Shown piece by piece: positions 49,903 through 60,233 of a stretch of DNA of 64,000 nucleotides (positions are counted from its first letter, which is position 1; the number at the start of each line of letters is the position of its first letter). Origin of the DNA: Rhynchopus sp. YZ270_cl-10 (lineage: Eukaryota > Euglenozoa > Diplonemea > Diplonemida > Diplonemidae); contig OZ037902.1 of the NCBI GenBank assembly GCA_964035575.1, forward strand, positions 1,239,001-1,303,000, written 5' to 3'. The translations under genes were made by a program, and so were the position numbers. Below the pieces are notes generated by a model, which was not told the origin of the DNA, searched no databases, and was given only the letters and a program-made list of their open reading frames with translations.

Positions 49903-52428
49903 ATGGATAAAACCAGCAAAGAGAGTGAGACGACAGAGTCTGTTCTTCCCTCCAGTACTTCGCCTATCGTTTTTGATGCTTCTTGCATTTCCGTTCATGC
50001 TCCACAGTCCCCAGTGAAGGGGGAGGTCGAACTTGCGTCGCCACTTCTTTCTTCAGCATTTGGGCAAACAGTACAGGAGACGACCACCACCACCACCACC
50101 ACACCTAGAGAGAAAGGCAATTTGTTGCGGCAGACGTTGCGTGGCCATAAGAGGAGTATTATGATAGAGGAGGACACAGCGGAGACAGTGGCCAGCGGGG
50201 GGACAGTGTTGTTCGCGGCGCAGAAGCGGATGTCGCTGTACAGAAAGACGCACGCAGAGGTGGCGCAGGCAGAAAGAGAAGCGGAGCGCGAGCTTGGCGA
50301 GATCGCTGCCATCGAAAGCCGCATTCGTGAAGAGGAACACCTTCTGGGGGGTGAAATGCAGCGCATCTCAAGACAACAGGAAACCTGCCTCAACGAGCTC
50401 CGTACCACGGCAGAGGATGCGTTCTATGCAAAGTCAGAGGGGGAAGTGAGGGATGCTGTCCAGCCTGTGTTAGGAACCGCACCGGATGTGATTATTTCAG
50501 CGCAGGTCGATCAGGTGCAGGCCCAATCGCGTGATAAAAGTGATATAGTGCAGAAACTTCTGAAATTTAAGGATGAAATGCTGGTCCTAACCTTGAAGCG
50601 TGAGAAGACTGCGAAGGAGGTGTTGCAAAGAAAGGTGACGACGTTGGAGACGGAGTCGGAGAAGGCGCATTCGAACTTGCAGGATCTGGTGGAGTTGGTG
50701 AGCGAGTTTAATCAGGAGGACGAGGAAGAGGAAGGGGCCGGGGTGTCGCAGGAGGGGAAGCTCAAGCTAGGGAAGCCTGCCCCAAAGGTGGGGGCAGATC
50801 TGCGCTTCTCGAGCGAAGCGAAGGAGAGGGTCCGGCGCAACTTCACGCGCTACCTGGGGGACCTGTCTGACCTGCAGACGAAGCTTCAGAACATCAACAT
50901 CGATGAGTTACGTCGTGCGAATTACATCCTCAGAGACGAAGTCAAAGCGATGCGCGCAGAGCAACGAACCCTCCGCCAAGAGGCCACCAACATGAAGGAC
51001 ACCACCATGCACAACCTCAGCAACGCACACGGGCTTCTCATCCACAGAATTCAAGAAGCCTTCAGGGCCGGCCGTCCACCCTCCACAGACACATCTATGA
51101 TGACCGAGCCCATGGGCTTCCTCAGAACCAAATCCACCAAGGTGCAAACCGACGGACCTCCCGCACCTTACCAACCACAAGGGCAAGTCGCACCACCAGA
51201 GTTGGACGCAAATGGGATACAAGGACAACTCAAGGAACACGTTCTCGCGATTCTGAAGACTGGAGGAAACGAAAGGGTGAAGTATGTTCTCAAGGAAATC
51301 ACTGAGGTGGATCCACCACGGCGGAAGAACAAGCAGGGGAAGTCTTCGAAGACAAGCCGTCCTCCCAGCCCCAGATCGCCCCGTGCAAAGGCGACGCCCA
51401 AACCTAAGCCAAACCCTGCTGCTGACGCTACTGCGCACGCCACTCCGCACGAAGACGGAACACGCAAAGACAGCACCACCAGCGCCAACGACGCACCTCA
51501 TTCCGAGAGCACATACGGATCAAATGTCTCCTCAGACGACGACTCCTCGGAAGGGGACAACGGACACCACCTCGCCGTCCCAGTCGTGACCGAGAAGGAG
51601 TGGACTGTTGGGCTTTCGGACGACTGCAACGACGAGATAGTCATGGACGCGCACGTACCCTCTCAGCAGGAAGGCGACTACCACCCGGTGCTCACCGCAA
51701 GCAGCCACACCCTGCAGAACAAGCTGGCTGCGCTCTTTGCAGGGAACCAAGGCTCACCGACGGCGTATAAGATTTTTTGTTATCGGTGCGGGGCAGGTCC
51801 GTTCCGTGATGTGGGGCAGTGCCCGTTGTGTGCGTGCACGATGCACAACGGGATCGGCATAGGCGAGGAGAAGCGGCGGCAGATCCGAGAAGAGATCAAA
51901 CGGGAGTGGAAGGTGTGGCTTGGTCGGAAGCGACAATGTGTTCTCGATGGCGCGCAGAAACAGAAGAAACCTGCACAAAAATCGGTCCAGAAACGTCTCC
52001 AAGCGCTCGAAGCCTTTATGTGGGAGAGCGGCTGCAGTGGTATGCACGAGACAGGCCAGACACCACCTTCCTCCCTGAGCGAGGCCTTTGTCAGCAGCCC
52101 CACCTCGTTCAGCAGAGCCAAAGGCTGTAAAGGTGAAGGTGAAGAGGGACAGCACCGTCTGCCGAAGGTCGGTGGGTTCTGCCTATCCAGCGAGGCAGTG
52201 AAGAACCTCAAACCGCATGACAGCGGCACAGTGTGGAACTCCTCTGCCGCCTTCAAGGGCAGGCGTGGGGTGCACCAAGGTGCGCGAAGTGCGAAGGTCG
52301 CCACCCCACCACACCCACCACACGACATTGAGGCCAGCATCGTGCAGAAGCAGTGCTTCTCACAGCATGTGAACTACATTAAAGCAAAGAAAAGGTCGGA
52401 GGGTGAGGTCTCCCTTCCGGCGCTTTGA
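49903..52428 (+). CDS. Coiled-coil protein with zinc-ribbon-like motif
   Basis: This single exon encodes 841 residues from ATG 49,903 (MDKTSKESET). A C/T-rich tract ends CACAG at 49,861 and a second AG lies at 49,884. Residues 1-75 are Ser/Thr-rich and disordered. Long coiled coils lie at about 110-175 (AEREAERELGEIAAI) and 210-275, and again at about 305-385. Residues about 465-600 are disordered with basic-Pro stretches (SPRSPRAKATPKPKP). At about 625-645 is a CxxC...CxxC pair (CYRCGAGPFRDVGQCPLC), a likely zinc ribbon, followed by a charged helix. The fold suggests a structural or basal-body/cytoskeletal protein, but no family is recognised and this is inference. Confidence 0.75.
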   Translation: MDKTSKESETTESVLPSSTSPIVFDASCISVHAPQSPVKGEVELASPLLSSAFGQTVQETTTTTTTTPREKGNLLRQTLRGHKRSIMIEEDTAETVASGGTVLFAAQKRMSLYRKTHAEVAQAEREAERELGEIAAIESRIREEEHLLGGEMQRISRQQETCLNELRTTAEDAFYAKSEGEVRDAVQPVLGTAPDVIISAQVDQVQAQSRDKSDIVQKLLKFKDEMLVLTLKREKTAKEVLQRKVTTLETESEKAHSNLQDLVELVSEFNQEDEEEEGAGVSQEGKLKLGKPAPKVGADLRFSSEAKERVRRNFTRYLGDLSDLQTKLQNINIDELRRANYILRDEVKAMRAEQRTLRQEATNMKDTTMHNLSNAHGLLIHRIQEAFRAGRPPSTDTSMMTEPMGFLRTKSTKVQTDGPPAPYQPQGQVAPPELDANGIQGQLKEHVLAILKTGGNERVKYVLKEITEVDPPRRKNKQGKSSKTSRPPSPRSPRAKATPKPKPNPAADATAHATPHEDGTRKDSTTSANDAPHSESTYGSNVSSDDDSSEGDNGHHLAVPVVTEKEWTVGLSDDCNDEIVMDAHVPSQQEGDYHPVLTASSHTLQNKLAALFAGNQGSPTAYKIFCYRCGAGPFRDVGQCPLCACTMHNGIGIGEEKRRQIREEIKREWKVWLGRKRQCVLDGAQKQKKPAQKSVQKRLQALEAFMWESGCSGMHETGQTPPSSLSEAFVSSPTSFSRAKGCKGEGEEGQHRLPKVGGFCLSSEAVKNLKPHDSGTVWNSSAAFKGRRGVHQGARSAKVATPPHPPHDIEASIVQKQCFSQHVNYIKAKKRSEGEVSLPAL

Positions 52429-52853
52429 CGGGTGTGGCCCATTCTCTCAAGTTTCTTTTTGTTTCTTGGCTCCAGCGACACATCTCGCGTCAGCATGTGT
52501 TGCGACCAAGCCTTCCATTGCTTGACACCCAGCATCAAGAGGTTATCCACGTCACTTTTCTTTCCTGCTTTCAGGCCGTCTGCACTTTCAACCCCCGCTT
52601 TGCAAAAACCCCTTTCCCCCCAGTGTTTCCGCACAAAAATAAGGGCTCCTGGCCAGACAGTTTTCCTGATCACTTTCCCAAGGATGAGGACTGCTGTCTA
52701 TCTTTTCTAACCTTCTTCTTCTTCTTCTTCGTCTTAGCACGCCCGCCTCAGGCGATGCAACAAATGAAAAAAAGCAGCTTTCCCCTTACTTTTTGTTCTG
52801 ACAGCACCCCGTCTCCCTACCCCTCCAATAGTAACACAACACTCAATACAACC
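52429..52853. other. Short spacer between two genes
   Basis: No gene is seen. The plus-strand frame of the next gene stays open upstream through here, but its composition is Phe- and Ser-rich and C/T-biased, so I treat it as untranslated. The tract ends CCAATAG at 52,831. Confidence 0.6.
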
Positions 52854-53915
52854 ATGGTAGTCCCTGTGCGAGAAAAGATGGACCACTATAAGGTGCTTGG
52901 TGTGGGGCGCAGTGCGACACCTGATGATATTAAGTCTGCTTTTCGCAGCCTTGCGCGAGAGCTGCACCCCGACAAGAACAAGGAGGCGGGGGCGGAGGAC
53001 CGTTTCAAGACGTTGTCCATATCCTACGAGATCCTTGGCAGCCCACGCAAGAAGCGCAGCTATGACCTGCTCCTGGGTGAATGGGGGAAGGGCCCGCAGT
53101 TCAACGGCGCACGACGGCGCACCCCCACCACCGGGCACACCGACGAATACGTTCCCCCCAACTGCGGCCGGTCGGATGCCTCCTTCAACCGCTCCCTTTC
53201 CCACGACACCCACGCCGAGATGCAACAGGCACGTTCTCTTCGTGCAGAGAAGCTAAAACGCGCCCGCGATCTAAAAGCTTACACTCCAGAAGCAGGGATG
53301 AAGAAGCCTGTGGGTGTAGGGGCAGGGACAGGGGTAGGGGTACCACCCGCAGTGCCCAAAGCGCCTGTCCGTCCGAAGAAAAGGGAGGAGACGAAAAGCC
53401 GTGAAAGGAGTGGCGCGCCTTCTCCTCAGCACCCTGCGTCGCCCAATGTGAAGAAGGAGAAGCGGGGTGATAAGGGGGTTAGTGTTGGTATTGGTGTGGG
53501 TGGGCACAAAGCGGCTGGGAACGTCCCAAAGGCGTCGCAAACAGTGGGGTACCAGACGCAGGCCGCCCCGCAGAGCTTGTCGTCGCTGAACAGCGAGCTG
53601 CAGGCGGGGAAGGTGAAGAAGGAGAAGAAGGAGGCGAAGAAGGTGCCGAAGGTGGCAGAGAAGAAGAATGTCAACACTGCACGGCGGCGGGCCGCAACGA
53701 GGGCGGCACGCAACATCTCCAACTCACCTAGTCGGGCTAGGAGCAACACACCGTCACGGTCGCCGTCTCGTCCCGTTGGTGGTGGTGGTGGTGGTGCAGG
53801 TGCCGGTGCTGGTGTCACGACATCTGGCCCACTCCGCCCCGTCCCCTCCCTCTGGCGATCCTTCTCAGGCTTGTCCCTCCCACCGACGTACCCAACACTC
53901 CCAGCTAACAGGTGA
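52854..53915 (+). CDS. J-domain protein with disordered basic tail
   Basis: This single exon encodes 353 residues from ATG 52,854 (MVVPVREKMDHYKVLG). The J domain fills about residues 9-72, with helix I HYKVLGVGRSATPDD, the HPD motif at 38-40 in RELHPDKNKEAG and helix III RFKTLSISYEILGSP. It is immediately N-terminal, as in many class C J proteins. The remaining 280 residues are low in hydrophobics and rich in Lys, Pro, Ser and Ala (KKEKRGDK, VKKEKKEAKKVPK), with a Gly run GGGGGGAGAGAG and RSPSRPVG-like repeats. No zinc or substrate-binding domain is seen. J proteins recruit and stimulate Hsp70; the basic tail may bind RNA or DNA, which is inference. An in-frame ATG at 52,875 is an alternative start. 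Confidence 0.85.
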   Translation: MVVPVREKMDHYKVLGVGRSATPDDIKSAFRSLARELHPDKNKEAGAEDRFKTLSISYEILGSPRKKRSYDLLLGEWGKGPQFNGARRRTPTTGHTDEYVPPNCGRSDASFNRSLSHDTHAEMQQARSLRAEKLKRARDLKAYTPEAGMKKPVGVGAGTGVGVPPAVPKAPVRPKKREETKSRERSGAPSPQHPASPNVKKEKRGDKGVSVGIGVGGHKAAGNVPKASQTVGYQTQAAPQSLSSLNSELQAGKVKKEKKEAKKVPKVAEKKNVNTARRRAATRAARNISNSPSRARSNTPSRSPSRPVGGGGGGAGAGAGVTTSGPLRPVPSLWRSFSGLSLPPTYPTLPANR

Positions 53916-54962
53916 ACAGTAGAATAAAAAAAAATAATCCTCCCCACTAGAGGTTGGAGGAATCTAAAGATATTTTTTCCGAATCTCAAAAAAAAAAAGT
54001 CGTCCTGGGCTGGACGTTAAATTGCATCCGGGGGCCCTTTTGTGGCACTCCTCCTGAAACTCTATGAAGGTCTGACCTGAGGGTAAAAGGTGCTGGGTAT
54101 GCTACCCTGGGTGCTGAAGGCAGGCACACAACATGTGTGGAGGGACCTGCAGAGCCCTAGCCAGTGAAGCCAAGGAGGCCCCCCTAGGAAACTAGGGAAC
54201 GGATTGGAAGAGACCTCGCCGGTAGCCGGGAACCCTCCCTGGGCTAGTACAATGATGAAACTTCAATCTAAAGTCCACACCCATGTGGCGGCCGCTTTGG
54301 CATGCGTCTGTAAGGACAGCCTTGACTGATACTTTCTGTATTAGCACACGATTGCCTCCCTGAAGGCTACGTAGCTACCTGAGTACAAAAAGTGTGCGCG
54401 CAAAACGAGAAACAAGAGAAAAAGCTGTGTCCTTATTATTGAACAAAAATACCCTTGGAAGGTGTTTTTCATAAAAAGCGCGAAGAGAGGTTTAGGCGAA
54501 TGCTGTCTGTTCCACAGAGTAGTGCAAGGCTTAGGGCACCCCTCTGGTGGGTTAGATACAACAACAGCAACAACAGTGTCAAAAAAAAAGTAATGAAACA
54601 ACTAAAGAAGACGTTGTATTGAGTCTCCGTGTTGCAAGGGGTGGTGTATTTTTGTGTTGGGGGTGTTGCGGTGCTTCTCGACATAGAAGAAGACTTTGCA
54701 CAGACACGCGTCTTTTTTGTTTTGTTTTCTTTTTGCAACTTGCTAGATTTATTTCTTTTCATTATTTTTTGTGTACTTTTCAGATTTCTATTTTCCAAGA
54801 ATAAAACGTCTTCCAGGGGGGATTTTATGCATTGTACAGTCAAAAACCAAGGTCACTTCACACCAGAGTCCACAGAGTCAGCAACGGTGTCTTCCTCTCT
54901 TCCTCTCTCCTTCTCTACATCATGCAGACTCACTACAGGTTTGCAAATAGGACACAAACACA
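53916..54962. other. Spacer with a GC-rich structured segment
   Basis: The first 85 bases are AT-rich, then a GC-rich block (listed separately) to about 54,382, then AT-rich sequence. A C/T tract ends CATGCAG at 54,927 before the next gene. No protein gene is seen. Confidence 0.55.
54001..54382 (+). other. GC-rich, structure-prone segment: LINE remnant or ncRNA candidate
   Basis: A 380-base block differs sharply from its AT-rich flanks, contains no long frame and has many self-complementary words (GGCCGGTAGCCGG-like, CCCTAGGAAACTAGGG, ACATGTGT). Around 54,250-54,330 the order is AGTA, ATGATGA, about 67 bases, CTGA, TACT. That resembles a box C, box D and terminal stem of a C/D snoRNA, but could be chance. 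The block could also be the untranslated part of a non-LTR retrotransposon. I cannot decide. Confidence 0.4.
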
Positions 54963-56880
54963 ATGCGTCGGCTTGCGATGTGCATGCGCACCGCCAGGTC
55001 ACCATCGTCTGTCTTGCGGTCGTTCTCAGTTAGCCCGATGCTGTCACACGATAGCAGGTCTCCTGATGTCACAGCTGGTGACAGAGTGACTAACCTGGAG
55101 TCAAAGGTGGACAAAGTCAACCTCGCCACATCAACTATGTCTGGTTCTGCTAGCGACGCCTCACCTCAAGGTACTCTTACAGATGCCCAACGTTCCGTTA
55201 ACAATCTGGCGGAGCAGGTGAAGACGCTGAGGGGGCAGATCCGTTTTCTTGGTGACTTGCTGTGGGACAGCACTGCTTGGGACCGGAACGACGGACGGTT
55301 GTCATCATTGGACGCTTCGTATCACCATCTCTTCTGGAAGGGTCCACCAACAAAGGATGAAGTTGAAGCAGTGATCGTCAAGCTCAAGGAGGAGTACAAG
55401 GTATGTGACCCTTGCTTTGCACACCCACTTTTAATTTTATCTTTCTTGCATGACCCGTTCACAACATGTGTGTGTTGGGGTTGCAATTGTCAGCACTGGA
55501 GATGCACAGTGTGATGCAACTTTGTTGTTATTTTGCTTTTTCTAGTTCTCTACATTTGTTTGACACTTACAGGAAGTGATGGCACAGCAGCAGCTGGCGT
55601 CGGCGATGGAAGCTCGAGAGACAGGACATCAGCTGGTATGCTTCCTACTCCCACACTTTTCTTTACATCTCGAGTTATGAAGATCAGTTCGCGAACATAG
55701 AAAGTAGGGTTTATCCTTCTAGCATCACCCATTCGCAACACGTGTGTGTGTGTTTCTATGCCATGGAAAACGAGACGCGAGGTTAGTTGAATTTTTACTT
55801 TTCCGGTTCGACTCGGTCGAATCTCTGTGGTGCTTTAGTTATCATTGAACGAAACATTTCCTCTCACAGGTCAATATCGAGGACATAGACTTTGGTGCGC
55901 TGAAGGACAAGCTGTTGAAACCCGGTCCATTTTGCGCACTCGCATTTAGAGACTTCCAGGCCGAGTCATGGAGTGGGCGTGACATCATCAAGGAGGAAGC
56001 CGAGATGTGCAAGAAGGGACGACCCACCACGGGTCAAGCCAACGTGGTCGAGGATAATGAGTTGTTGAACGGTACAGACAAGCAGCACAGGAGTATCCTG
56101 TTCGTTACTTCAGGCATGGGCGGCGGCAAGTCAAGGGTGCTGACGGAGCTGCACGGCATTATCGCACCTGTGCTAGGTGGCGAGAATCTCCTAATCGAGC
56201 TTCGAGTCAACTTCGAAAATGCCACGTCTGTACAAGAGCACGAACGTTCTACAGACAATCGAGCCAAAGTTGTTGAGAAAGCTCTGTTGGATAGGATCAT
56301 GTTACATTTGCTTGGCAAGGAGAAGGAGGTATTCGATACATTCTGCGAGAAGCACGCATGGGGCTTTAGCCTTCCTGAGCTAGTGATGGCCATCCAGAGC
56401 CACATGGAAACTGTTGAGAACAAGAAGAAGAAGGTGTGCGTGCTTGTGAGTGTTGATGGAGCTCACAGCTTGGATCAGAAGGGCGGGGAGTACCTCGACC
56501 AAGGTATTTACAACGAAGGCGACAGAACAGAGTGGTACATGAGAAGTGCGCTTCGAGAGGTGTTCGTTGTGCTTCAGAATGTGCTGCACAGTGTTGCTCA
56601 CGTGATGTGTGCTGTGTCCTCCACAGTGACTCTCCCGCTCGAGGCTGTCATCAGCAAATCAGACGTCTTGCTCAAGGTTTTGATACGACCACCAGCGCTG
56701 ACCAGTCTGCCGGATGAAATCCTAAAAAACCTTAGTTTTTTAGTCTTTACTATAGAGATGTGCGCCACCCACACCACACACACTACACACACACACCCAC
56801 ACACACCCACACACACACACACACACCCCCTCACCACCAGAGGGGATTTGACCAAAAAATCGATTTTTTTAAATAAATAG
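54963..56880 (+). CDS. P-loop NTPase of an expanded protist type (RHS/Crinkler-like)
   Basis: I read exons 54963-55400, 55573-55635 and 55870-56880 (phase 0), giving about 503 residues. The N-terminal 165 residues include a coiled stretch (NLAEQVKTLRGQIRFLGDLL). From residue 248 comes a Walker A motif TSGMGGGKSRVLTEL with Lys and Ser in place. A Walker B-like strand VCVLVSVDGAHSLD at about 357-368 has Gly where DEAH-type proteins have Glu. This overall pattern (ILF-SGMGGGKSR, then hhhhDxAH) is seen in large protist ATPase families such as trypanosome RHS proteins and oomycete-type Crinklers, often linked to mobile DNA. That link is from memory, not search. The last 45 codons run into a CA-repeat, so the true end may differ or the copy may be cut short. 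Introns have GTATG donors. Confidence 0.65.
56767..56826 (+). repeat. CA microsatellite at the 3' end of the P-loop gene
   Basis: CACACA units with CCCA and CTACA interruptions. The reading frame passes through it as His/Thr/Pro, which is why the C-terminus above is doubtful. Confidence 0.85.
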
Positions 56881-57467
56881 TTGCTCATCCAAAAGTGAAT
56901 TTTTTGGGCTTAACGTGTTGTTTGGGGGTATTGAGGCCCAAAAAAAATTTTTTTTTCAGTCGTGTTCAGAAATTGGACTGCCAAATGACATGTGGCATTC
57001 GGCCAAAAATCAGCTTTTTTGGTCATTTTTGCCTTGTAAAACATGACACTTGTGGCATGCTTCCCAGTACAGGAAAGTGCATTGAAAAACCTGAAAAAAC
57101 ACATCTAATATGTGATGGTCAAAAGTGCAAGATTCCTTCGTTAATGAACTTTTTGAGTACCAGTTATACCTGGGGAATATGCTCAGATCACTCTTTTGAC
57201 CATCTGGCGTTTACCACAAAAACACCACTTTTTACAGGCCACTTTACAGGCCAGTTCATGAAGGCACGAGTGAGGTTTTTTTGTACACGTTACCGTGAGC
57301 GGGCGCGCGAAGCGCGCACGCGAACGCCCCGCGGGAAGCGAATAGCTGACCGCCTGCCCAGTGTGTGAGGTCCTTACAAAAAAAACCACCTGTAAAAAAA
57401 GGTGAGGTCCTCATCACGTTTCCATGGAAGTGTCACACAAGAACGACAGGTTTTTTAGCCCGTCACC
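56881..57467. other. Spacer, nothing recognised
   Basis: AT-rich with GC-rich patches, including a self-complementary GCGCGCGAAGCGCGC near 57,302. No supported gene. Confidence 0.5.
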
Positions 57468-58071
57468 AAATTCAAAAACACAACCCCCATTTTTAATCCA
57501 CACCCCTCACCCCCTTGTCTAGTTTGTTAATATTTTCTATATTTTATTTTATTCACCCCCCTGTTAATATTGTCTACCTTTGTCCTTTTGTTCCATTATT
57601 CCTCTTTTTCACAGGCCTGCCCAAGACTCCGTTTCCATACTGAAGGGTTGTATGATTCGCTCACCCCCCCTCCAGATTCAGGAAACTAATCCAGAACCAG
57701 CTGAACATCCTTGCCCCTGAGGCATGGGAGGTCATCACTTGGTCTGTCTGTATGTTATTGTCATTGTTTTTCAACTGTTTTACATTGTCTTTATTGTCTT
57801 TATTGTCTTTATTGTCCTCCCAAACTTTTCCACTTCAACCTACTCTCTCTCTTTTCGGTCTACCCATGGGAATCTCCACCTAGAAGAAACCCAGCCCTGA
57901 CCATCAAGAACCCCAACGGAGTCTTGGGCAAGCCTGTGAAAAAGAGGAATAATGGAACAAAAGGACAAGGGTAAAAAAAATATTAACAAGGGGGTGAATA
58001 AAATAAAGAAAATATTAACAAACTAGACAAGGGGGTGAGGGGTAAAAAATGGGAGTTGTGTTTTTGAATTT
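57468..58071. mobile_element. Foldback/MITE-like element with about 160-base terminal inverted repeats
   Basis: The left arm 57,468-57,633 and right arm 57,915-58,071 are inverted copies. Words such as AAATTCAAAAACACAAC, CCCTCACCCCCTTGTCTAG, TTGTTCCATTATTCCTC and GGC(C/T)TGCCCAAGACTCCGTT occur on the left, and their complements on the right in the mirrored order. The 280-base centre holds no transposase frame; it has three TTGTCTTTAT repeats. It looks like a non-autonomous DNA transposon. No clear target-site duplication is visible, so the outer limits may be a few bases off. Confidence 0.75.
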
Positions 58072-58476
58072 TCTGTACAATATTGGATCTGTGCACAGGG
58101 GGCATTACCCCTCTAACAGCAAGGGTAAAGTTGAAAATAAAGGAAAGTGCTTCTTTGAGGCACTATGACACTTTGACAATCTATTTTTTGAAAGTAAAGT
58201 AAAAAGAAGTGCATCCTGGTGGCACTTTGACACTGGCAAACATTCTATTCTATTGTGTCTACTGTTTCTATTCTAAATTCTAAAACACTGGCTGGGCGAC
58301 CTCCTGGGAACACCTCACACAAAAATCAAAATGGTAAATGACAAAAATAAAAATGGGGAAAACCACGTTTTCGTACACATATTCTTTGCTTTGCTTTGCT
58401 TTGGTTTGCTTAGTTTTGTGTTGTTTTCTTTGTATCTCTTGTTTATTGAAAGTCCTCATCAACCGCGTCGACATCG
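58072..58476. other. AT-rich spacer after the foldback element
   Basis: No gene is seen. It contains GAAGTGC...GGCAC words repeated near 58,143 and 58,204 and a CTTTGCTTTG simple tract near 58,386. Confidence 0.55.
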
Positions 58477-58492
58477 ATGGAGCAAGCCGCAG

Positions 58493-59252
58493 CACAGGAA
58501 GTGGCAGACGGGTGGGCGGAGGGTGCGGTGTGGCCACTTCCTGTCTGGGCGTTCATTGCTGCTGATGCGGTGGAGGAGTCGGAGGTGGACTGTGCGGCGG
58601 CGATGGGGGACTCTTCATTTTTAGGGGTTCATTTTTTTTTAGGGGTTCATTTTTTTTTATGGGGTTCATTTTTTTTTACAGGGGTTCATTTTTTTTTACA
58701 GGGGTTCATTTTTTTTTACAGGGGTTCATTTTTTTTTACAGGGGTTCATTTTTTTTTACAGGGGTTCATTTTTTTTTACAGGGGTTCATTTTTTTTTACA
58801 GGGGTTCATTTTTTTTTACAGGGGTTCATTTTTTTTTACAGGGGTTCATTTTTTTTTACAGGGGTTCATTTTTTTTTACAGGGGTTCATTTTTTTTTACA
58901 GGGGTTCATTTTTTTTTACAGGGGTTCATTTTTTTTTACAGGGGTTCATTTTTTTTTACAGGGGTTCATTTTTTTTTACAGGGGTTCATTTTTTTTTACA
59001 GGGGTTCATTTTTTTTTACAGGGGTTCATTTTTTTTTACAGGGGTTCATTTTTTTTTACAGGGGTTCATTTTTTTTTACAGGGGTTCATTTTTTTTTACA
59101 GGGGTTCATTTTTTTTTACAGGGGTTCATTTTTTTTTACAGGGGTTCATTTTTTTTTACAGGGGTTCATTTTTTTTTACAGGGGTTCATTTTTTTTTACA
59201 GGGGTTCATTTTTTTTTACACAAAAAACTATGTTAAGACGAAATCCTACCGA
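58493..59252 (+). repeat. Repeat module, copy 1 (long minisatellite form)
   Basis: The order is AGGAAGTGGCAGACGGGTGG, GCGGAGG, about 95 bases of unique sequence, the 20-bp minisatellite, then ACACAAAAAACTATGTTAAG and ACGAAATCCTA. Copy 2 at 60,234-60,511 has the same order with a much shorter array. In copy 2 the ATG in this last block opens the long frame; in copy 1 the frame closes after 15 codons. Confidence 0.75.
58619..59220 (+). repeat. 20-bp minisatellite, about 30 copies
   Basis: The unit GGGGTTCATTTTTTTTTACA is repeated exactly 27 times from 58,681 to 59,220, with two or three variant units before it. Three units make 60 bases, so every frame reads through as Phe-rich repeats; these long frames are by-products. 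Confidence 0.97.
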
Positions 59253-60233
59253 TGTGCCTACATGGGGCGTCCCCCGTTAGTAGTGCGCCAGATGAGGGGC
59301 ATGAAGCGAAAAGCGGCTAAAGGTGCAGGCCTGTGTTGCAGCACAGGTCTGGAGAGTTGAGGCAACTCGCCTGCTGAGCGTGAGAGGAATCAAGGCAGAG
59401 GTTCGCTGTCCAAGTAAAACCTACCCTGGTCATCCTCTGCCTGTTTTGTTTTCTGTCGTGATTGTTTGTGTTTGTGGGCGGGATCAGATGGGTGGAGGGT
59501 GTTTGCTTTTTGTTTAGCTTGGAGAAGGGCCACTCTCGCACACTCCTTGTTATCTATCATCTAGTTTCATTTTTTCATGCATCCCCAAAGTATGTAGACA
59601 GAGAGTCAAGACCACCTTGGCCAAAAGGGTTTTTTCACCACACTTTTCTTTTGCTTCCATTCGTGGAAGCGTTTGCTTTTCTTCTGTTCCTGGCCTGACG
59701 TGTGTTCAACAGGTGTGCTATTTTTACTGAGTGGAATCCATTTTTCTTTTTCCAGGTGAGGCACTAAAACAAGACATCCTGCAGACAACGAAACAATGGG
59801 CACGTGTGTTTTTTATTCTCCCTTCCCTTCTTTTAAGTAAGGAGGATTAGGTCTTCTTTTTTTCCTTTTTTTTGCCCCATAAGTGTGACGCCTGTGTATT
59901 CAAATTGATTAAAAAGAATAAAAAACAAACACACGATGCAGTTTCTTGTTTTGTTTAGGAGGAAGTGGCCACTTACTTTACTTTACCGCCCACCTTTTAT
60001 ACAAAACTTGAAACACCGACCTTTTTTGGTCATCATTTTTTCATTTCCTTTTTCCTTTTCCATTTTCCTGTTCATTTTATTGTCTTTATTGTTTACTCCA
60101 TTCTTCCTTTTTCCTTTCTTCTATTCTCACATACAAAAAAAGACCAAGTACATAAAAGAGAAAAGACTCTTCATCGCTCTCCATCATCACCTCTGCGGCA
60201 GTGTAGCGTCGTCCGAAAGGGGATGTGGGCTCA
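59253..60233. other. Spacer between the two repeat modules
   Basis: T-rich sequence with no supported gene. A plus-strand CTGTTTTGTTTTCTGTCG region and a C/T-rich tract near 60,050-60,130 are the only features seen. Confidence 0.5.

Noticed and set aside
58477-59360. Phe-rich open frames of 233-267 codons through the minisatellite
   Set aside because: A 20-bp unit reads through in all frames with a 20-residue period. No sensible protein lies on either side of it in those frames.
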